14,948 nucleotides of DNA, taken from positions 1-14,948 of the forward strand of contig QMQV01000033.1 in the NCBI GenBank assembly GCA_003649085.1, given 5' to 3'. The notes beneath the pieces are model-generated. The model had not been told where the DNA came from and did not search any database. It worked only from the letters and a program-made list of their open reading frames with translations. Positions 6,285 to 13,621 of the stretch are shown piece after piece (positions within the stretch are counted from its first letter, which is position 1; the number at the start of each line of letters is the position of its first letter). The DNA comes from Thermoproteota archaeon. GTDB taxonomy: Archaea > Thermoproteota > Methanomethylicia > Methanomethylicales > B66-G16. Both the position numbers and the translations under genes were made by a program.

Positions 6285-7490
6285 ATGAAACCCTTAACAT
6301 TACATCTTCCTCCTGAAGATACATTCTTACATCTAGTCCTAAAAACAGCTATTACATTTATAGCAGGACATGCCGGCATAGATATTCACGTAGAGGGAAC
6401 ATATTGCGAGGTAAGTGCATATGACGATAGGATTTTAGTTAAAGGCTTTCATGAGCTTCATGAGCACCTCAAGGAGGGTGCTTATGGCATAGAACCTTGG
6501 CTTCCCGATGCTGACCGAAGAGATAGACTTGGAAATTTAGCGTCGGTTTTCAATCTCAATGTTAAAGATATCCGCGTAAGCAACATCATAGATAGGTATA
6601 TTAACTATGTTAAGGAAAGAGCTACTAAAGAAGCTTTGATTAAGGAGCTTTCAGATGCACTAGGAAAATTTTATGACGATGGCTATCTTAACGACACAAA
6701 ATTAGTTAACATCCCTATGCTAAATAGGTTATCTCCTGAGTACATGGAAGCTCTTCGAGTATTTGGAGGAGCTGGTTTAGCGTCAGTTCCTACATCTCTA
6801 GGTTTTAGAAGGCTGACATTAGGTTTGCATAGCACATGTCTGGGTTTAATGGGGTTATGGATAGCGCATACGTATAGCAATGGCGCTGTAGAATACTACA
6901 TTTTTCCAAGCTTAGAAGCAGTTAAACACAAAGTTTCCGCAAAACTTCTCGAACAGATTACGAAACAGTCTAGTAATCTAATGATGAATTTAAAGGGACG
7001 ACCTTTCACAAGTGCCAATGTTTTAGCGTTAGTAACAGCGTTATCGACAGCGGGGGCTCCGCCTATGGCAAGGAAATATCAAGCAGTTATCTTCATGCGT
7101 GGTGGAAGACGAGTTGAACTAATAGAAGGTTTCACTCCGTTATCAATTGATAAGCTTCATGAATTCGCAGACATCTTGCTTGAAATATGCTCGCAAAGGG
7201 ATCTTGATACAGTCAACAAGTTAATTCGCATAGCTAGAATGGCTCTGTCAAAAGCTACAGGAAATATCACATTAGATGCGTCTCTTAAAATATGTCAAAA
7301 CATAGTAAATGCAACACTAGGCGTCGTAAGGTTCTCTGACGCAGTTCATGTGCTAGCTAGATATAGTTATGCTCAAGAAAACCCTGATCTTGCACACAGA
7401 ATTGGCCTAACGATCTCTGATGTGGATGCAATTTCGGAGGCTCTTCAAAGACTTGAGAGTAGGTATCAGGCTTCTCTTAGATTTAGTTGA
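6285..7490 (+). CDS. cas8a2: Cas8a2 (Csa4), large subunit of type I-A Cascade
   Basis: The large subunit recognises the PAM and helps load the Cas3 components. The 401-aa sequence is diverged, as usual for Cas8, and the call rests on length, operon slot between cas5a and cas3', and Csa4-like features: an N-terminal TAITFIAGHAGIDIHVEG strand pair, an acidic and aromatic segment EGAYGIEPWLPDADRRDRLGNL (EGAYGIEPWLPD then ADRRDRLGNL), and a helical second half. It lacks an obvious CXXC zinc site. The start is ATG at 6285 with AAGGTGA (6269-6275) upstream. Its 3' end overlaps the start of cas3' by up to 71 nt, a long overlap for this operon. An alternative reading as another Cas8 subtype is possible but less likely. 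Confidence 0.85.
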   Translation: MKPLTLHLPPEDTFLHLVLKTAITFIAGHAGIDIHVEGTYCEVSAYDDRILVKGFHELHEHLKEGAYGIEPWLPDADRRDRLGNLASVFNLNVKDIRVSNIIDRYINYVKERATKEALIKELSDALGKFYDDGYLNDTKLVNIPMLNRLSPEYMEALRVFGGAGLASVPTSLGFRRLTLGLHSTCLGLMGLWIAHTYSNGAVEYYIFPSLEAVKHKVSAKLLEQITKQSSNLMMNLKGRPFTSANVLALVTALSTAGAPPMARKYQAVIFMRGGRRVELIEGFTPLSIDKLHEFADILLEICSQRDLDTVNKLIRIARMALSKATGNITLDASLKICQNIVNATLGVVRFSDAVHVLARYSYAQENPDLAHRIGLTISDVDAISEALQRLESRYQASLRFS

Positions 7491-9264
7491 GCGTACTATA
7501 GAGGAAAACGCCCCCCTAGTTAGTGTGGATTTGCCAACTGGCTACGGCAAATCTACAGCTAGCCTTGAGCTACTTTGGGAAATCTACTCAGGAAATCTAG
7601 ATCATTATGCTGAGCGAGTAGTTCACGTAGTCCCAACACGCTGCTTAGTCGAGGAGTTTGTGGAAAGAGCAAGACAAAAGGGCATACCAGCATATGGTCA
7701 ATGTATGTTTTTCACACCAGAGCTAAAGGATCCTTACTTTATACCACCGATAGTCTTTTCAACCATCGACTCCTACGCTCTCAACTTCTGTAAAATCCCC
7801 GTTGCCGAATTTGAAAGCCTTGCCCTAGGCAGGACTTTAGGACACTTTGATATCCCCCGTTATGCTACCTTTTCAGCGATCAACATTTTTGACGAATATC
7901 ATCTACTAGTGCCTAACGATGCAAAGAGTCAAGACGAAAAATACTTTGCAAAAGCTTGGACAACTTTGATGGTAATTATAAAGGAACTATTAAGGGTCAA
8001 GGCGCCAGTTGTATTGGAAACAGCAACGCCAAGAACTGATGCATTAAATGAACTTAAAACTTATTTAGGGGTCATTCCCCGTGTTTTGAGCTACGACGCT
8101 GCCATAGATCAAGAGTACATTGATCAAGGTACAAAAATCATTGTCAACGATAAGGAATTTTCTGATCCACTTCTCAATAGAGAGTATCCGCTAAGTATCC
8201 ATGCGACATCAGATTTTTGCAAAAAAGCTATAGAAATATGTATGAAGGTAGCTGGCACGTGTAATATCTTAATTGTTTGCAATACCATAGCACAGGCGGT
8301 ATCTATCTACCGTGATCTTAGAGCTAGGGGCTTATCCACCATTTTGTTACATTCTCAATTTACGATCCAAGATCGTGAGCAAAAATTAAGGGTATTAAGG
8401 GACCAGTTAAGCAAAAATTATACAATTGCGATATGTACTCAAGTAATTGAGGTCGGCGTAAACCTAGACTTTGATTTCCTAATTACTGATGCAGCTCCGT
8501 TGGCTTCGTTAATACAACGAGTAGGTAGAATTGGAAGGGATGTGAGACGCGAAGGGGAGCAGTTTCCGATACACTTAATATATGATGTGAGCTATGAACA
8601 AAAGGACATTAAACTCTATTCTAATGTTTACCCTCTAGAGACGACTAAGCAAACAATACAACTTTTAGCGGACTTAAAGAATCAAGAGAAACGCATTTCA
8701 TGGCGAATACCTGCTTCAAGAAAACTTGACAAAATAGTGCCTTATAACCTTCTAGCTGAAGAAATATACCGCAACCAGGAGTTTTATAATCAACAAGTAG
8801 CAGGAATCTTAAATGCCATATTATCTCCTTCAACTGATCCTTCTTATGCAATGCTTCAGATAACTAGACTTCACAGTTTAATAAGAGATTCGATGATAAT
8901 GCCAGTATATGTTACACCAGATTATTCAGAGCTGAAGCCTAATGAGTTAATAGTACTCTATGCTGAACGATTAGTGCCAGCTAAGCCGTATTCCCTAGGA
9001 CTTGAACTCCACGAAACTGGTTTAAAAATCTGTAACAGGGATGTCGTCAGAAAATCGCTTAAACTCATTGATGATAAATTCTTAGCAGCGTTTGAAGAAA
9101 GTGAAGGAGAGCAGATCTGCCTTTTAAGTGTTTCTGCGGAAGAACTTTATGAGTGTTTTTCAAGGTGCTTTCTCCGTAAGAATGGTAAAAGATACCTCTT
9201 TAGAGCTCTCATAGCTAATGAAAATGCATACAATAGTGAGGAGGGGCTTATGACGTGGCTTTAA
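7420..9264 (+). CDS. cas3': Cas3' helicase (stand-alone type I DExD/H helicase)
   Basis: This superfamily 2 helicase unwinds target DNA after Cascade binding. Motifs in the 614-aa reading: Walker A LPTGYGKST (38-46), DEYH box (158-161), ETATP motif III (200-204), motif IV VCNTIAQA (286-293), motif V CTQVIEVGVNLDFD (339-352) and motif VI QRVGRIGRD (366-374). There is no HD domain; that activity is in the next gene, the usual split of type I-A. The start is uncertain: ATG at 7420 lies 71 nt inside cas8a2, while an in-frame TTG at 7453 has GGAGG (7437-7441) upstream and is a plausible true start. The stop overlaps the start of cas3'' by 10 nt. Confidence 0.95.
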   Translation: MWMQFRRLFKDLRVGIRLLLDLVERTIEENAPLVSVDLPTGYGKSTASLELLWEIYSGNLDHYAERVVHVVPTRCLVEEFVERARQKGIPAYGQCMFFTPELKDPYFIPPIVFSTIDSYALNFCKIPVAEFESLALGRTLGHFDIPRYATFSAINIFDEYHLLVPNDAKSQDEKYFAKAWTTLMVIIKELLRVKAPVVLETATPRTDALNELKTYLGVIPRVLSYDAAIDQEYIDQGTKIIVNDKEFSDPLLNREYPLSIHATSDFCKKAIEICMKVAGTCNILIVCNTIAQAVSIYRDLRARGLSTILLHSQFTIQDREQKLRVLRDQLSKNYTIAICTQVIEVGVNLDFDFLITDAAPLASLIQRVGRIGRDVRREGEQFPIHLIYDVSYEQKDIKLYSNVYPLETTKQTIQLLADLKNQEKRISWRIPASRKLDKIVPYNLLAEEIYRNQEFYNQQVAGILNAILSPSTDPSYAMLQITRLHSLIRDSMIMPVYVTPDYSELKPNELIVLYAERLVPAKPYSLGLELHETGLKICNRDVVRKSLKLIDDKFLAAFEESEGEQICLLSVSAEELYECFSRCFLRKNGKRYLFRALIANENAYNSEEGLMTWL

Positions 9265-10046
9265 TAAGTTTTAAGGGAGAGCATCTAGTTGATCATTTAA
9301 CTCTCACGGCCTCTCTTTTCGACAAAACATATGGAAGGTCTTATGCAAAGCTGTTGGCTAATAGATTCTCAATCCCAGAGGCTTACGAAGATGTGTATAA
9401 ACTCCTCAAGTTGACATGCCTGCTTCATGACATTGGAAAAGCGCTTCAAGGCTATCAACTGCAAAAAGATCATACAAGCTTCCCTTTTCATGAGGTACCA
9501 AGTGCCTTTATCTTTAATACCATAGTAAAGCAACACTTTTACAAACATCTGAATTTGGTCACTCTTTGCAGCATTGCCATATTAGTACATCATCAAGCAA
9601 TGAGAAACTTGAATACTCTTATTGAAAAACACGATGACATAATTGGCACGCTGTCAAAAAAACTTGGGCTACCGAAATCCATAGATATTGACAATGATTT
9701 AGAAGAACTCTCTCTAGCAATAAAACGTCATACGAAAATCGATGTGTATGCCGAGCAAGTTAAGGAGCTACTAGCAAAGCTCGAGATTCGCGACTTATCA
9801 TTGTTGATTAACGGGCTTGTAGAACAATATTTACAAACAAAGATATCCGGGACGGAAATAAGCTTATGGGAGCCATTAATTGCTGCCCCCCTTCAGCTAT
9901 GTGATAACTTAGCAGCAAGTCTGTTGAGACCAGAAGGCTCTCCTTTAAGTCGGAAGTTGGCCTATGAAGCGTTAAGGCTCTTATCCTCTAAAGCTGACCT
10001 GTTGTATCTTAAGAAAGAGGAATTGAAAAGTTACCAGCTAATATGA
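9255..10046 (+). CDS. cas3'': Cas3'' HD nuclease
   Basis: Cas3'' is the metal-dependent HD-superfamily single-strand nuclease that works with Cas3' to degrade target DNA. In the 263-aa protein the metal ligands are visible: His14 (VDHL), the HD pair at 58-59 in LLHDIGKAL, His79 in FPFHEVPSA, His-His at 112-113 in LVHHQAM, and Asp217 in QLCDNLAASLL. The start is GTG at 9255 (MALISF), with GAGGAGGGG (9238-9246) about 8 nt upstream, overlapping the last codons of cas3'. It is the last recognisable gene of the operon. No cas6 or adaptation gene follows within the window. Confidence 0.95.
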   Translation: MALISFKGEHLVDHLTLTASLFDKTYGRSYAKLLANRFSIPEAYEDVYKLLKLTCLLHDIGKALQGYQLQKDHTSFPFHEVPSAFIFNTIVKQHFYKHLNLVTLCSIAILVHHQAMRNLNTLIEKHDDIIGTLSKKLGLPKSIDIDNDLEELSLAIKRHTKIDVYAEQVKELLAKLEIRDLSLLINGLVEQYLQTKISGTEISLWEPLIAAPLQLCDNLAASLLRPEGSPLSRKLAYEALRLLSSKADLLYLKKEELKSYQLI

Positions 10047-10472
10047 GGAAGAGGTTGAGAGCAGCAGACGCAGTTCTCACGCAATCGTAGGGGGCTATTA
10101 CGTTGAAAGCAGCTTTTGGTGGTTATGGTGTTGTTTTTACTTTGATTATTTCTAGTTGTGTTGTGTTTTGGGCTTCTTTGGGTAAGGTTAGGTGAGTGGC
10201 TTGTTGTAGTCTTAGAATTTTAGCGTAGTGTTTAGGTTTCCGCATATGGTTCCTAGTATCCCTAGGTTTATTTCTATTGACATGTCTATCCGCGTTTTGA
10301 CTAAGAGGTTTTTGAATTACTTGTTAAAGCTTGTTGATAGCTACGGTTGATATAGATACGCTTTGCTTAAACATGGTTTTACCCCACGTTGCTTCAGGGC
10401 TCTGAAAGCTGTGTGTCTTCTATTCTATGGATATGGTGTTTATGTTCATTTTCTCGGCTATTTTAGCTTGTT
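10047..10472. other. Gene-poor stretch after the cas operon
   Basis: I see no intact gene. The + strand is strongly T/G-rich, so the minus strand is A/C-rich like the decayed nucleotidyltransferase beside it. On the minus strand short coding-like runs occur in different frames, for example ATHLTLPKEAQNTTQLEIIK (roughly 10207-10148, ending at a TAA near 10125) and MSIEINLGILGTICGNLNTT (about 10282-10223). They are interrupted by stops and frame changes, which suggests a decayed gene downstream of the MNT remnant. MNT genes often pair with a HEPN partner, but I cannot see HEPN motifs here. Confidence 0.4.
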
Positions 10473-10796
10473 TTAGAGCGTGTTTTTGCTGATCCACATG
10501 CGCCCTTTTCTGACGTATTGTTGTTTGGCTTGGTTGATTAGCTGTTGGATTCTTTTGCTTGTCTTGATTGGTTTTCCTTCAGCTAGTGCTGAGATTGCTA
10601 GTGGGTTGTTTTTGTTTAGCATGGATTTTAGCTCGTCGTATGTGTATAGGAATATGTCTGTTTTCGGTGGCTTTAGCTCTGTGGCTGTTTTGAACCTTTC
10701 AAGTGAGTTTATGTTTTTGACGTGGTCGCTTACGATTAGCAGGTCTACGTCGCTCCACGCTCCTCCGCTGCGGCTCCACGACCCGAAGGCGATTGC
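10473..10796 (-). pseudogene. Decayed MNT-type nucleotidyltransferase (5' end lost)
   Basis: The minus strand is open from 10796 to a TAA at 10475-10473 and reads AIAFGSWSRSGGAWSDVDLLIVS near its 5' end (AIAFGSWSRSGG, then AWSDVDLLIVS). That is the minimal nucleotidyltransferase signature GSxxxG...SDxDL with both metal-binding Asp residues. It continues with TDIFLYTYDELKSMLNKNNP and LAISALAEGKPI, typical of the C-terminal part of MNT proteins. A TAG (10799-10797) sits only three codons before FGS, so the N-terminal strand and helix and any start codon are missing, and no upstream frame supplies them. MNT proteins commonly act as AMP-transferring antitoxins of HEPN toxins. Codon use (AAC, AAA, CCA, ACA rich) differs from the cas genes. 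It could alternatively be a functional gene with a sequencing frameshift. Confidence 0.75.
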
Positions 10797-10800
10797 CTAG

Positions 10801-11217
10801 CGTTGAGGTGCATTACGTGTTAGAGGCTTTAAAGGTTTAGTTTTTCGCTCTGCAGGTTTCGTGTTATGAAAGGTGTTGTTAATTGATGCGGGGCTATCTT
10901 AAAATGATATTTGAGAAGCGTTTCCATGATCTCGATTTAATCAAATTGCTATAGGACGAGCTAGCGTGAATAGAGGGCTACAAGTGAAGAATTTCAATAA
11001 AGGGAATTGAAAGAACTATATGGAGGACAACATAATGCCTTACTGAATGTTCCCTGTATGCGTGTCTTCTCAGGCTTCAAACCATTTTTAGGCGGCTGTG
11101 CGTTTTTCAGTTTAGCAGGAGCTTGATGGTGTAACTTCCTTCATAGCCACAAACGCTCTGCGCTTGAGGGGATGCTCAAAAACTTGAATATTTCTGTGCT
11201 TATGCTCTAAAAAATTA
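10801..11217. other. Intergenic stretch with one orphan CRISPR repeat
   Basis: No ORF with coding character was found on either strand. The stretch contains the isolated CRISPR-like repeat at 10989-11013. A GGAGG (11021-11026 region) follows the repeat but leads only to a four-codon frame, so it is not taken as a gene. Confidence 0.5.
10989..11013 (+). repeat. Orphan degenerate CRISPR repeat D (isolated)
   Basis: This 25-nt element begins GAATTTCAATAAAGGG and ends AATTGAAAG, so it equals the array repeat with one inserted A and few substitutions and keeps the full 8-nt handle. No second repeat is visible within 100 nt on either side. It lies about 8.9 kb from the array, beyond the cas operon. 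Confidence 0.8.
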
Positions 11218-11225
11218 CTTAAATA
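11218..11225 (+). promoter_or_regulatory. TATA box for the FmdE-like gene
   Basis: CTTAAATA is followed about 25 nt later by the centre of the 18-bp inverted repeat, so the predicted transcript start (about 11245-11250) lies in its loop. Confidence 0.45.
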
Positions 11226-11266
11226 AAAGTTAGGCTACTCTAACAATATTAGAGTAGCCTAACTTT
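11226..11266. repeat. Perfect 18-bp inverted repeat with 5-nt loop
   Basis: AAAGTTAGGCTACTCTAA (11226-11243) and its exact complement (11249-11266) flank CAATA. It lies right after a TATA-like box and about 70 nt before the FmdE-like start. Placement over the expected transcript start favours an operator or a 5' RNA hairpin. A bidirectional terminator is less likely, because no gene ends here and no long T run follows. Confidence 0.85.
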
Positions 11267-11336
11267 GATGGTGATGGGCTTGGCTGTCCTTGCTGGTGAT
11301 AGTATGCTATACTCTGAAGGAGGGAAAGGCAGGATA

Positions 11337-12167
11337 ATGCGAAAATCGAGTGCCGTAGTAATTGCGCTAATGTTTCTGCTGGCGCTATCTGCAGCAGCTG
11401 TTTCCGTTGATGCACATGTGCCTGATACGAGACCACCACCAAAGTTCGAGTTAAAGCCTATTGTGGTTTCAGATGCCGGGACAGAAGTAGAGATAACAAT
11501 ATATGATGTAGCGAATTACCACGCATCAAGGGTGAATAAAAAGCCACAGATATGCGTGTGTTTGGCCTGCGCATTTAGAGCAACGCAGTTGGGGATATCG
11601 AAAATATGGGGTGAGGAGATACCGGCAAGGGATGACTTAATAATAATTAGTAGGCTCCCAACTCCTGGCTCCAGGGATTGTTTCCAATACGTGACGGGAA
11701 CAGGGCCGAATATAGAAACGAAAACGAAAGGTGAATTCAAAATAGTTTTACCTGATGGGACCGAAGTAACGGACATGAGTAACAAGAACTTGAAGAAGCT
11801 GTCAAAGGACATTACCCTAGATAATTTCAAGTTCACTATTTGCCGAAAATCCACTGGAGAGTGTTTTGAGGTCGTGGTGAAAGAGGGCGTGTTCCCAGAA
11901 GATTTCTTTGAGCTCCGGAAGAAAGTGAAGTTTGGCGTCCCTGAGGAAGCGACAAGTGAAGAGATAGCGCTTTTCAAGTCAAAGTGGGCAGATGTAAGGG
12001 ATAAGTTCTTGACCTTACCGGATTGGGAGCTTTTCGAGGGTGTTGAAGCGCCGTTTCCGGTTGGCGGCGCGATGCTCTTTTCAGCGCTAGTAGTGGGGCT
12101 GGCTTTGCTAACGGGAGTATTAGCGCTAACAGGGAGAAAAGAGGGAGCTACCTCCTCACCACTTTAA
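11337..12167 (+). CDS. Secreted, membrane-anchored FmdE-like protein
   Basis: I chose ATG at 11337 (276 aa) because it starts a clear signal peptide: MRKSS, then hydrophobic AVVIALMFLLALSAAAVS, with likely cleavage after VDA. The frame is open further upstream to 11265, but that would bury the signal and start inside the inverted repeat. The mature part has a segment ANYHASRVNKKPQICVCLACAFRATQLG (ANYHASRVNKK, then PQICVCLACAFRATQLG) followed by PTPGSRDCFQYVTGTG. This resembles the FmdE domain (formylmethanofuran dehydrogenase subunit E region), where His and Cys near the start and a QxVTG segment form a metal site. A C-terminal helix AMLFSALVVGLALLTGVLAL with a positive RK after it would anchor the protein outside the cell. 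Substrate unknown. It stands alone. The FmdE call is moderate; the topology is firmer. Confidence 0.6.
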   Translation: MRKSSAVVIALMFLLALSAAAVSVDAHVPDTRPPPKFELKPIVVSDAGTEVEITIYDVANYHASRVNKKPQICVCLACAFRATQLGISKIWGEEIPARDDLIIISRLPTPGSRDCFQYVTGTGPNIETKTKGEFKIVLPDGTEVTDMSNKNLKKLSKDITLDNFKFTICRKSTGECFEVVVKEGVFPEDFFELRKKVKFGVPEEATSEEIALFKSKWADVRDKFLTLPDWELFEGVEAPFPVGGAMLFSALVVGLALLTGVLALTGRKEGATSSPL

Positions 12168-12183
12168 ATCTCAACGCGTTTTA

Positions 12184-12195
12184 CCCCCTTTTTTA
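12184..12195 (+). terminator. Poly-T terminator after the FmdE-like gene
   Basis: CCCCCTTTTTT begins about 15 nt after the stop codon at 12167, the pyrimidine/T-run form typical of archaeal transcript ends. Confidence 0.5.
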
Positions 12196-12321
12196 ATAAG
12201 AGTAGTACTGCTACAGCAGCGGTCATTCTAAACTGGGTAGAAGAAAAACGATAGGCAATACCGCCTCTGGAGTATAGCCGTAGTCTAAAACTAAGGCGAA
12301 CTCCCTCTTCTACTTTTTAGT

Positions 12322-12552
12322 TTATGTTAGGCCGAATGCTATGCTTATCAAGCCTGCCGTTAGTAAGGCTGTCCTAACGCTCGTATTTTCAATAACTGCT
12401 ACTAAGTTTTGCTGGAGGCCGGTTAGGTCTGAAGGATTTTCAAGCTTAGGATGTCTAAGCGTTAAAACAGCCCATAAAACGATAAGTATGATGCCGAAAA
12501 CAATCGGAGCCAACTTCAATAAGCCAAGCATCTCACAACAGAACAACAACAT
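12322..12552 (-). CDS. Small two-helix membrane protein, function unknown
   Basis: This 76-aa frame has two hydrophobic helices: about LAPIVFGIILIVLWAVLTL (14-32) and VRTALLTAGLISIAFGL (59-75). They are joined by a polar loop with RHPKLENPSDLTGLQQN. That layout is hard to obtain by chance, and the opposite-strand frame has no such pattern. The start is ATG at 12552. A TATA-like AATACATAAC on the minus strand about 25 nt upstream would make it leaderless. An internal ATG at 12531 (MLGLLKL) is an alternative. I do not recognise a family. Confidence 0.55.
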   Translation of the reverse strand: MLLFCCEMLGLLKLAPIVFGIILIVLWAVLTLRHPKLENPSDLTGLQQNLVAVIENTSVRTALLTAGLISIAFGLT

Positions 12553-12804
12553 CCATAAGCTATAAGTGTTATGTATTCCGCTTAGTGGTCTGATTGGATA
12601 AAGGTTGAAGGAGTTCTGAGGAATTAGGAAATTAGCCTTTGACTACGGCTAAGAAAACTCAGATGCTCTTCATTTACAGCTTTCAATGTCTCTCGCTCGT
12701 TTATCTCAAACTCTCATTAAAGGTCTCGTGTTAAATTTCCTCCAACTCTTACTAAGGTCAGCAGTTTAACGGCTAGCGAAATAAAAAGGGGCTTTTTTTA
12801 GCTG
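12553..12804. other. Intergenic region between divergently ended genes
   Basis: It contains no convincing ORF. On the minus strand 12709-12680 ends in ATTGAAAG after GAGAGAC and has ATAAA further upstream, a faint echo of the CRISPR repeat that I do not accept as a repeat. At 12789-12798 the + strand has GGGGCTTTTTT, an apparent terminator-like T run close to the end of the minus-strand gene. Confidence 0.4.
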
Positions 12805-13224
12805 TTAGTAGCTTTTTCTTATTTTCTCTGGGGGATCGTCTATGAACTTCCACAGCCCTTCGCCGGGCTTTACTAAGACTATGTTTAGGGCATCTAGTGT
12901 TTTGTCGCTTAAGAGGACTTCTTTCTCACCTGGCGTTATTGCTAGTGCCACGTCTACTGGACCTACGCTTCTGTCTTCAGTTAAAGCCCAAGCTTTAACT
13001 GCTCCTTTCGTAAGCCTGTAGACTTTAAACTTCTTACCGCCTGCTCCCCTATACTCTTCGATTTCCGTCTCAGCTGGCAGCTTTGGGTATAGCTTGAGCT
13101 TTTTAGCTACAGACGTTGGCACTATGATTTCAGGCTCGTCGCTTTCAAAGCCTGCGTTAGCTATGGCTTTGACCTCTACTTCTTCTTTAAAGCTCTTAAG
13201 CTTGATGTCGAGCGTAACAACCAT
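12805..13224 (-). CDS. Retropepsin-fold-like protein lacking the catalytic DTG
   Basis: The 139-aa sequence follows the layout of small archaeal clan AA (retropepsin-like) proteins. There is an N-terminal strand TLDIKLKSFKEEVEVKAIANAG, here split as TLDIKLKSFKEEV and EVKAIANAG, then IIVPTSVAKKLKLYP where retropepsins have the strand and helix after DTG. The centre is TEIEEYRGAGGKKFKVYRL, then VDVALAITPGEKEVLLSDKTLDALNIVL (VDVALAITPGEKEVL, then LSDKTLDALNIVL), matching the PGxxxxLLGxxxLxxLGL segment. At the active-site position it has NAGFES, not D-T/S-G-A, so protease activity is unlikely and a binding role is possible. The start ATG at 13224 follows the stop of a tiny basic ORF with no gap. 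Function unknown. The fold assignment is inference. Confidence 0.7.
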   Translation of the reverse strand: MVVTLDIKLKSFKEEVEVKAIANAGFESDEPEIIVPTSVAKKLKLYPKLPAETEIEEYRGAGGKKFKVYRLTKGAVKAWALTEDRSVGPVDVALAITPGEKEVLLSDKTLDALNIVLVKPGEGLWKFIDDPPEKIRKSY

Positions 13225-13311
13225 TTAGGCTTTAATCCTCCTCGATTTTGAGGCTACTACTCTGCCGACTCGCCTTGTCTTAACCCTAACTACCCTACCT
13301 ACCTTAGCCAC
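13225..13311 (-). CDS. Tiny highly basic ORF (28 aa), coupled to the downstream gene
   Basis: On the minus strand a GTG at 13311, preceded by GGTGG 5 nt upstream, opens a frame of 28 codons: MAKVGRVVRVKTRRVGRVV, then ASKSRRIKA. Eleven of 28 residues are Lys or Arg. Its TAA is directly followed by the ATG of the retropepsin-like gene, so termination and restart could be coupled. It may be a real small basic peptide, perhaps nucleic-acid binding, or a leader peptide. Size makes chance possible, though the ribosome site and abutting junction argue for a gene. Confidence 0.4.
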   Translation of the reverse strand: MAKVGRVVRVKTRRVGRVVASKSRRIKA

Positions 13312-13621
13312 TTAATCCACCTAGATGTAAGGATGCATGTTAGGTATTTTAGGTTTATAGGCGGTTTTCCCGAGGCTTCTCCATGCTCAGTTTAGGTAAA
13401 AGCTTAAATTTCGTTTTTATTTTGCGTTTACCTGTGGAGATGAGGAGAATCTAGAAGCTGACTGCCGATGACGTATAGGAGGTGATCTGATCCTAATTTC
13501 TCCCTCGTTTTTTAGGAAAGACTTGAGACTCCCCGATGCTCTCCATGTTCTTAATGGAGCTGTTTAGCAGTTCTCTAAGCTTTTTATTGGCAGGGGTGTA
13601 AGTAGTTGGTAGGGGTGAAAG
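13312..13621. other. Intergenic stretch with decayed coding fragments
   Basis: On + a TATA-like AGCTTAAATT (13401-13410) is followed at the right distance by GTGGAGATG (13434-13442). From there the frame reads VEMRRI, stop, KLTADDV, stop, EVI, stop (13434-13490), which looks like the N-terminus of a GNAT acetyltransferase with stops. An exact Shine-Dalgarno AGGAGGTGATC (13477-13487) follows, with no ATG, GTG or TTG at the usual distance. The frame after it, 13487-13567, reads LILISPSFFRKDLRLPDALHVLNGAV and ends, resembling a PIN-domain C-terminal piece (LPDALHV). I annotate no gene. Confidence 0.45.

Noticed and set aside
10480..10800. A 106-codon plus-strand frame
   Set aside because: It is the antisense of the minus-strand nucleotidyltransferase remnant, which has the recognisable motif.
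11516..11977. A 153-codon minus-strand frame inside the FmdE-like gene
   Set aside because: Antisense shadow; the plus strand has the signal peptide, domain pattern and membrane anchor.
12341..12565. A 74-codon plus-strand frame opposite the small membrane protein
   Set aside because: Lacks the two-helix pattern and a ribosome site.
12680..12709. Minus-strand sequence ending ATTGAAAG with GAGAGAC before it, as a fifth orphan repeat
   Set aside because: Only the last 8 bases match well; the rest needs several gaps.
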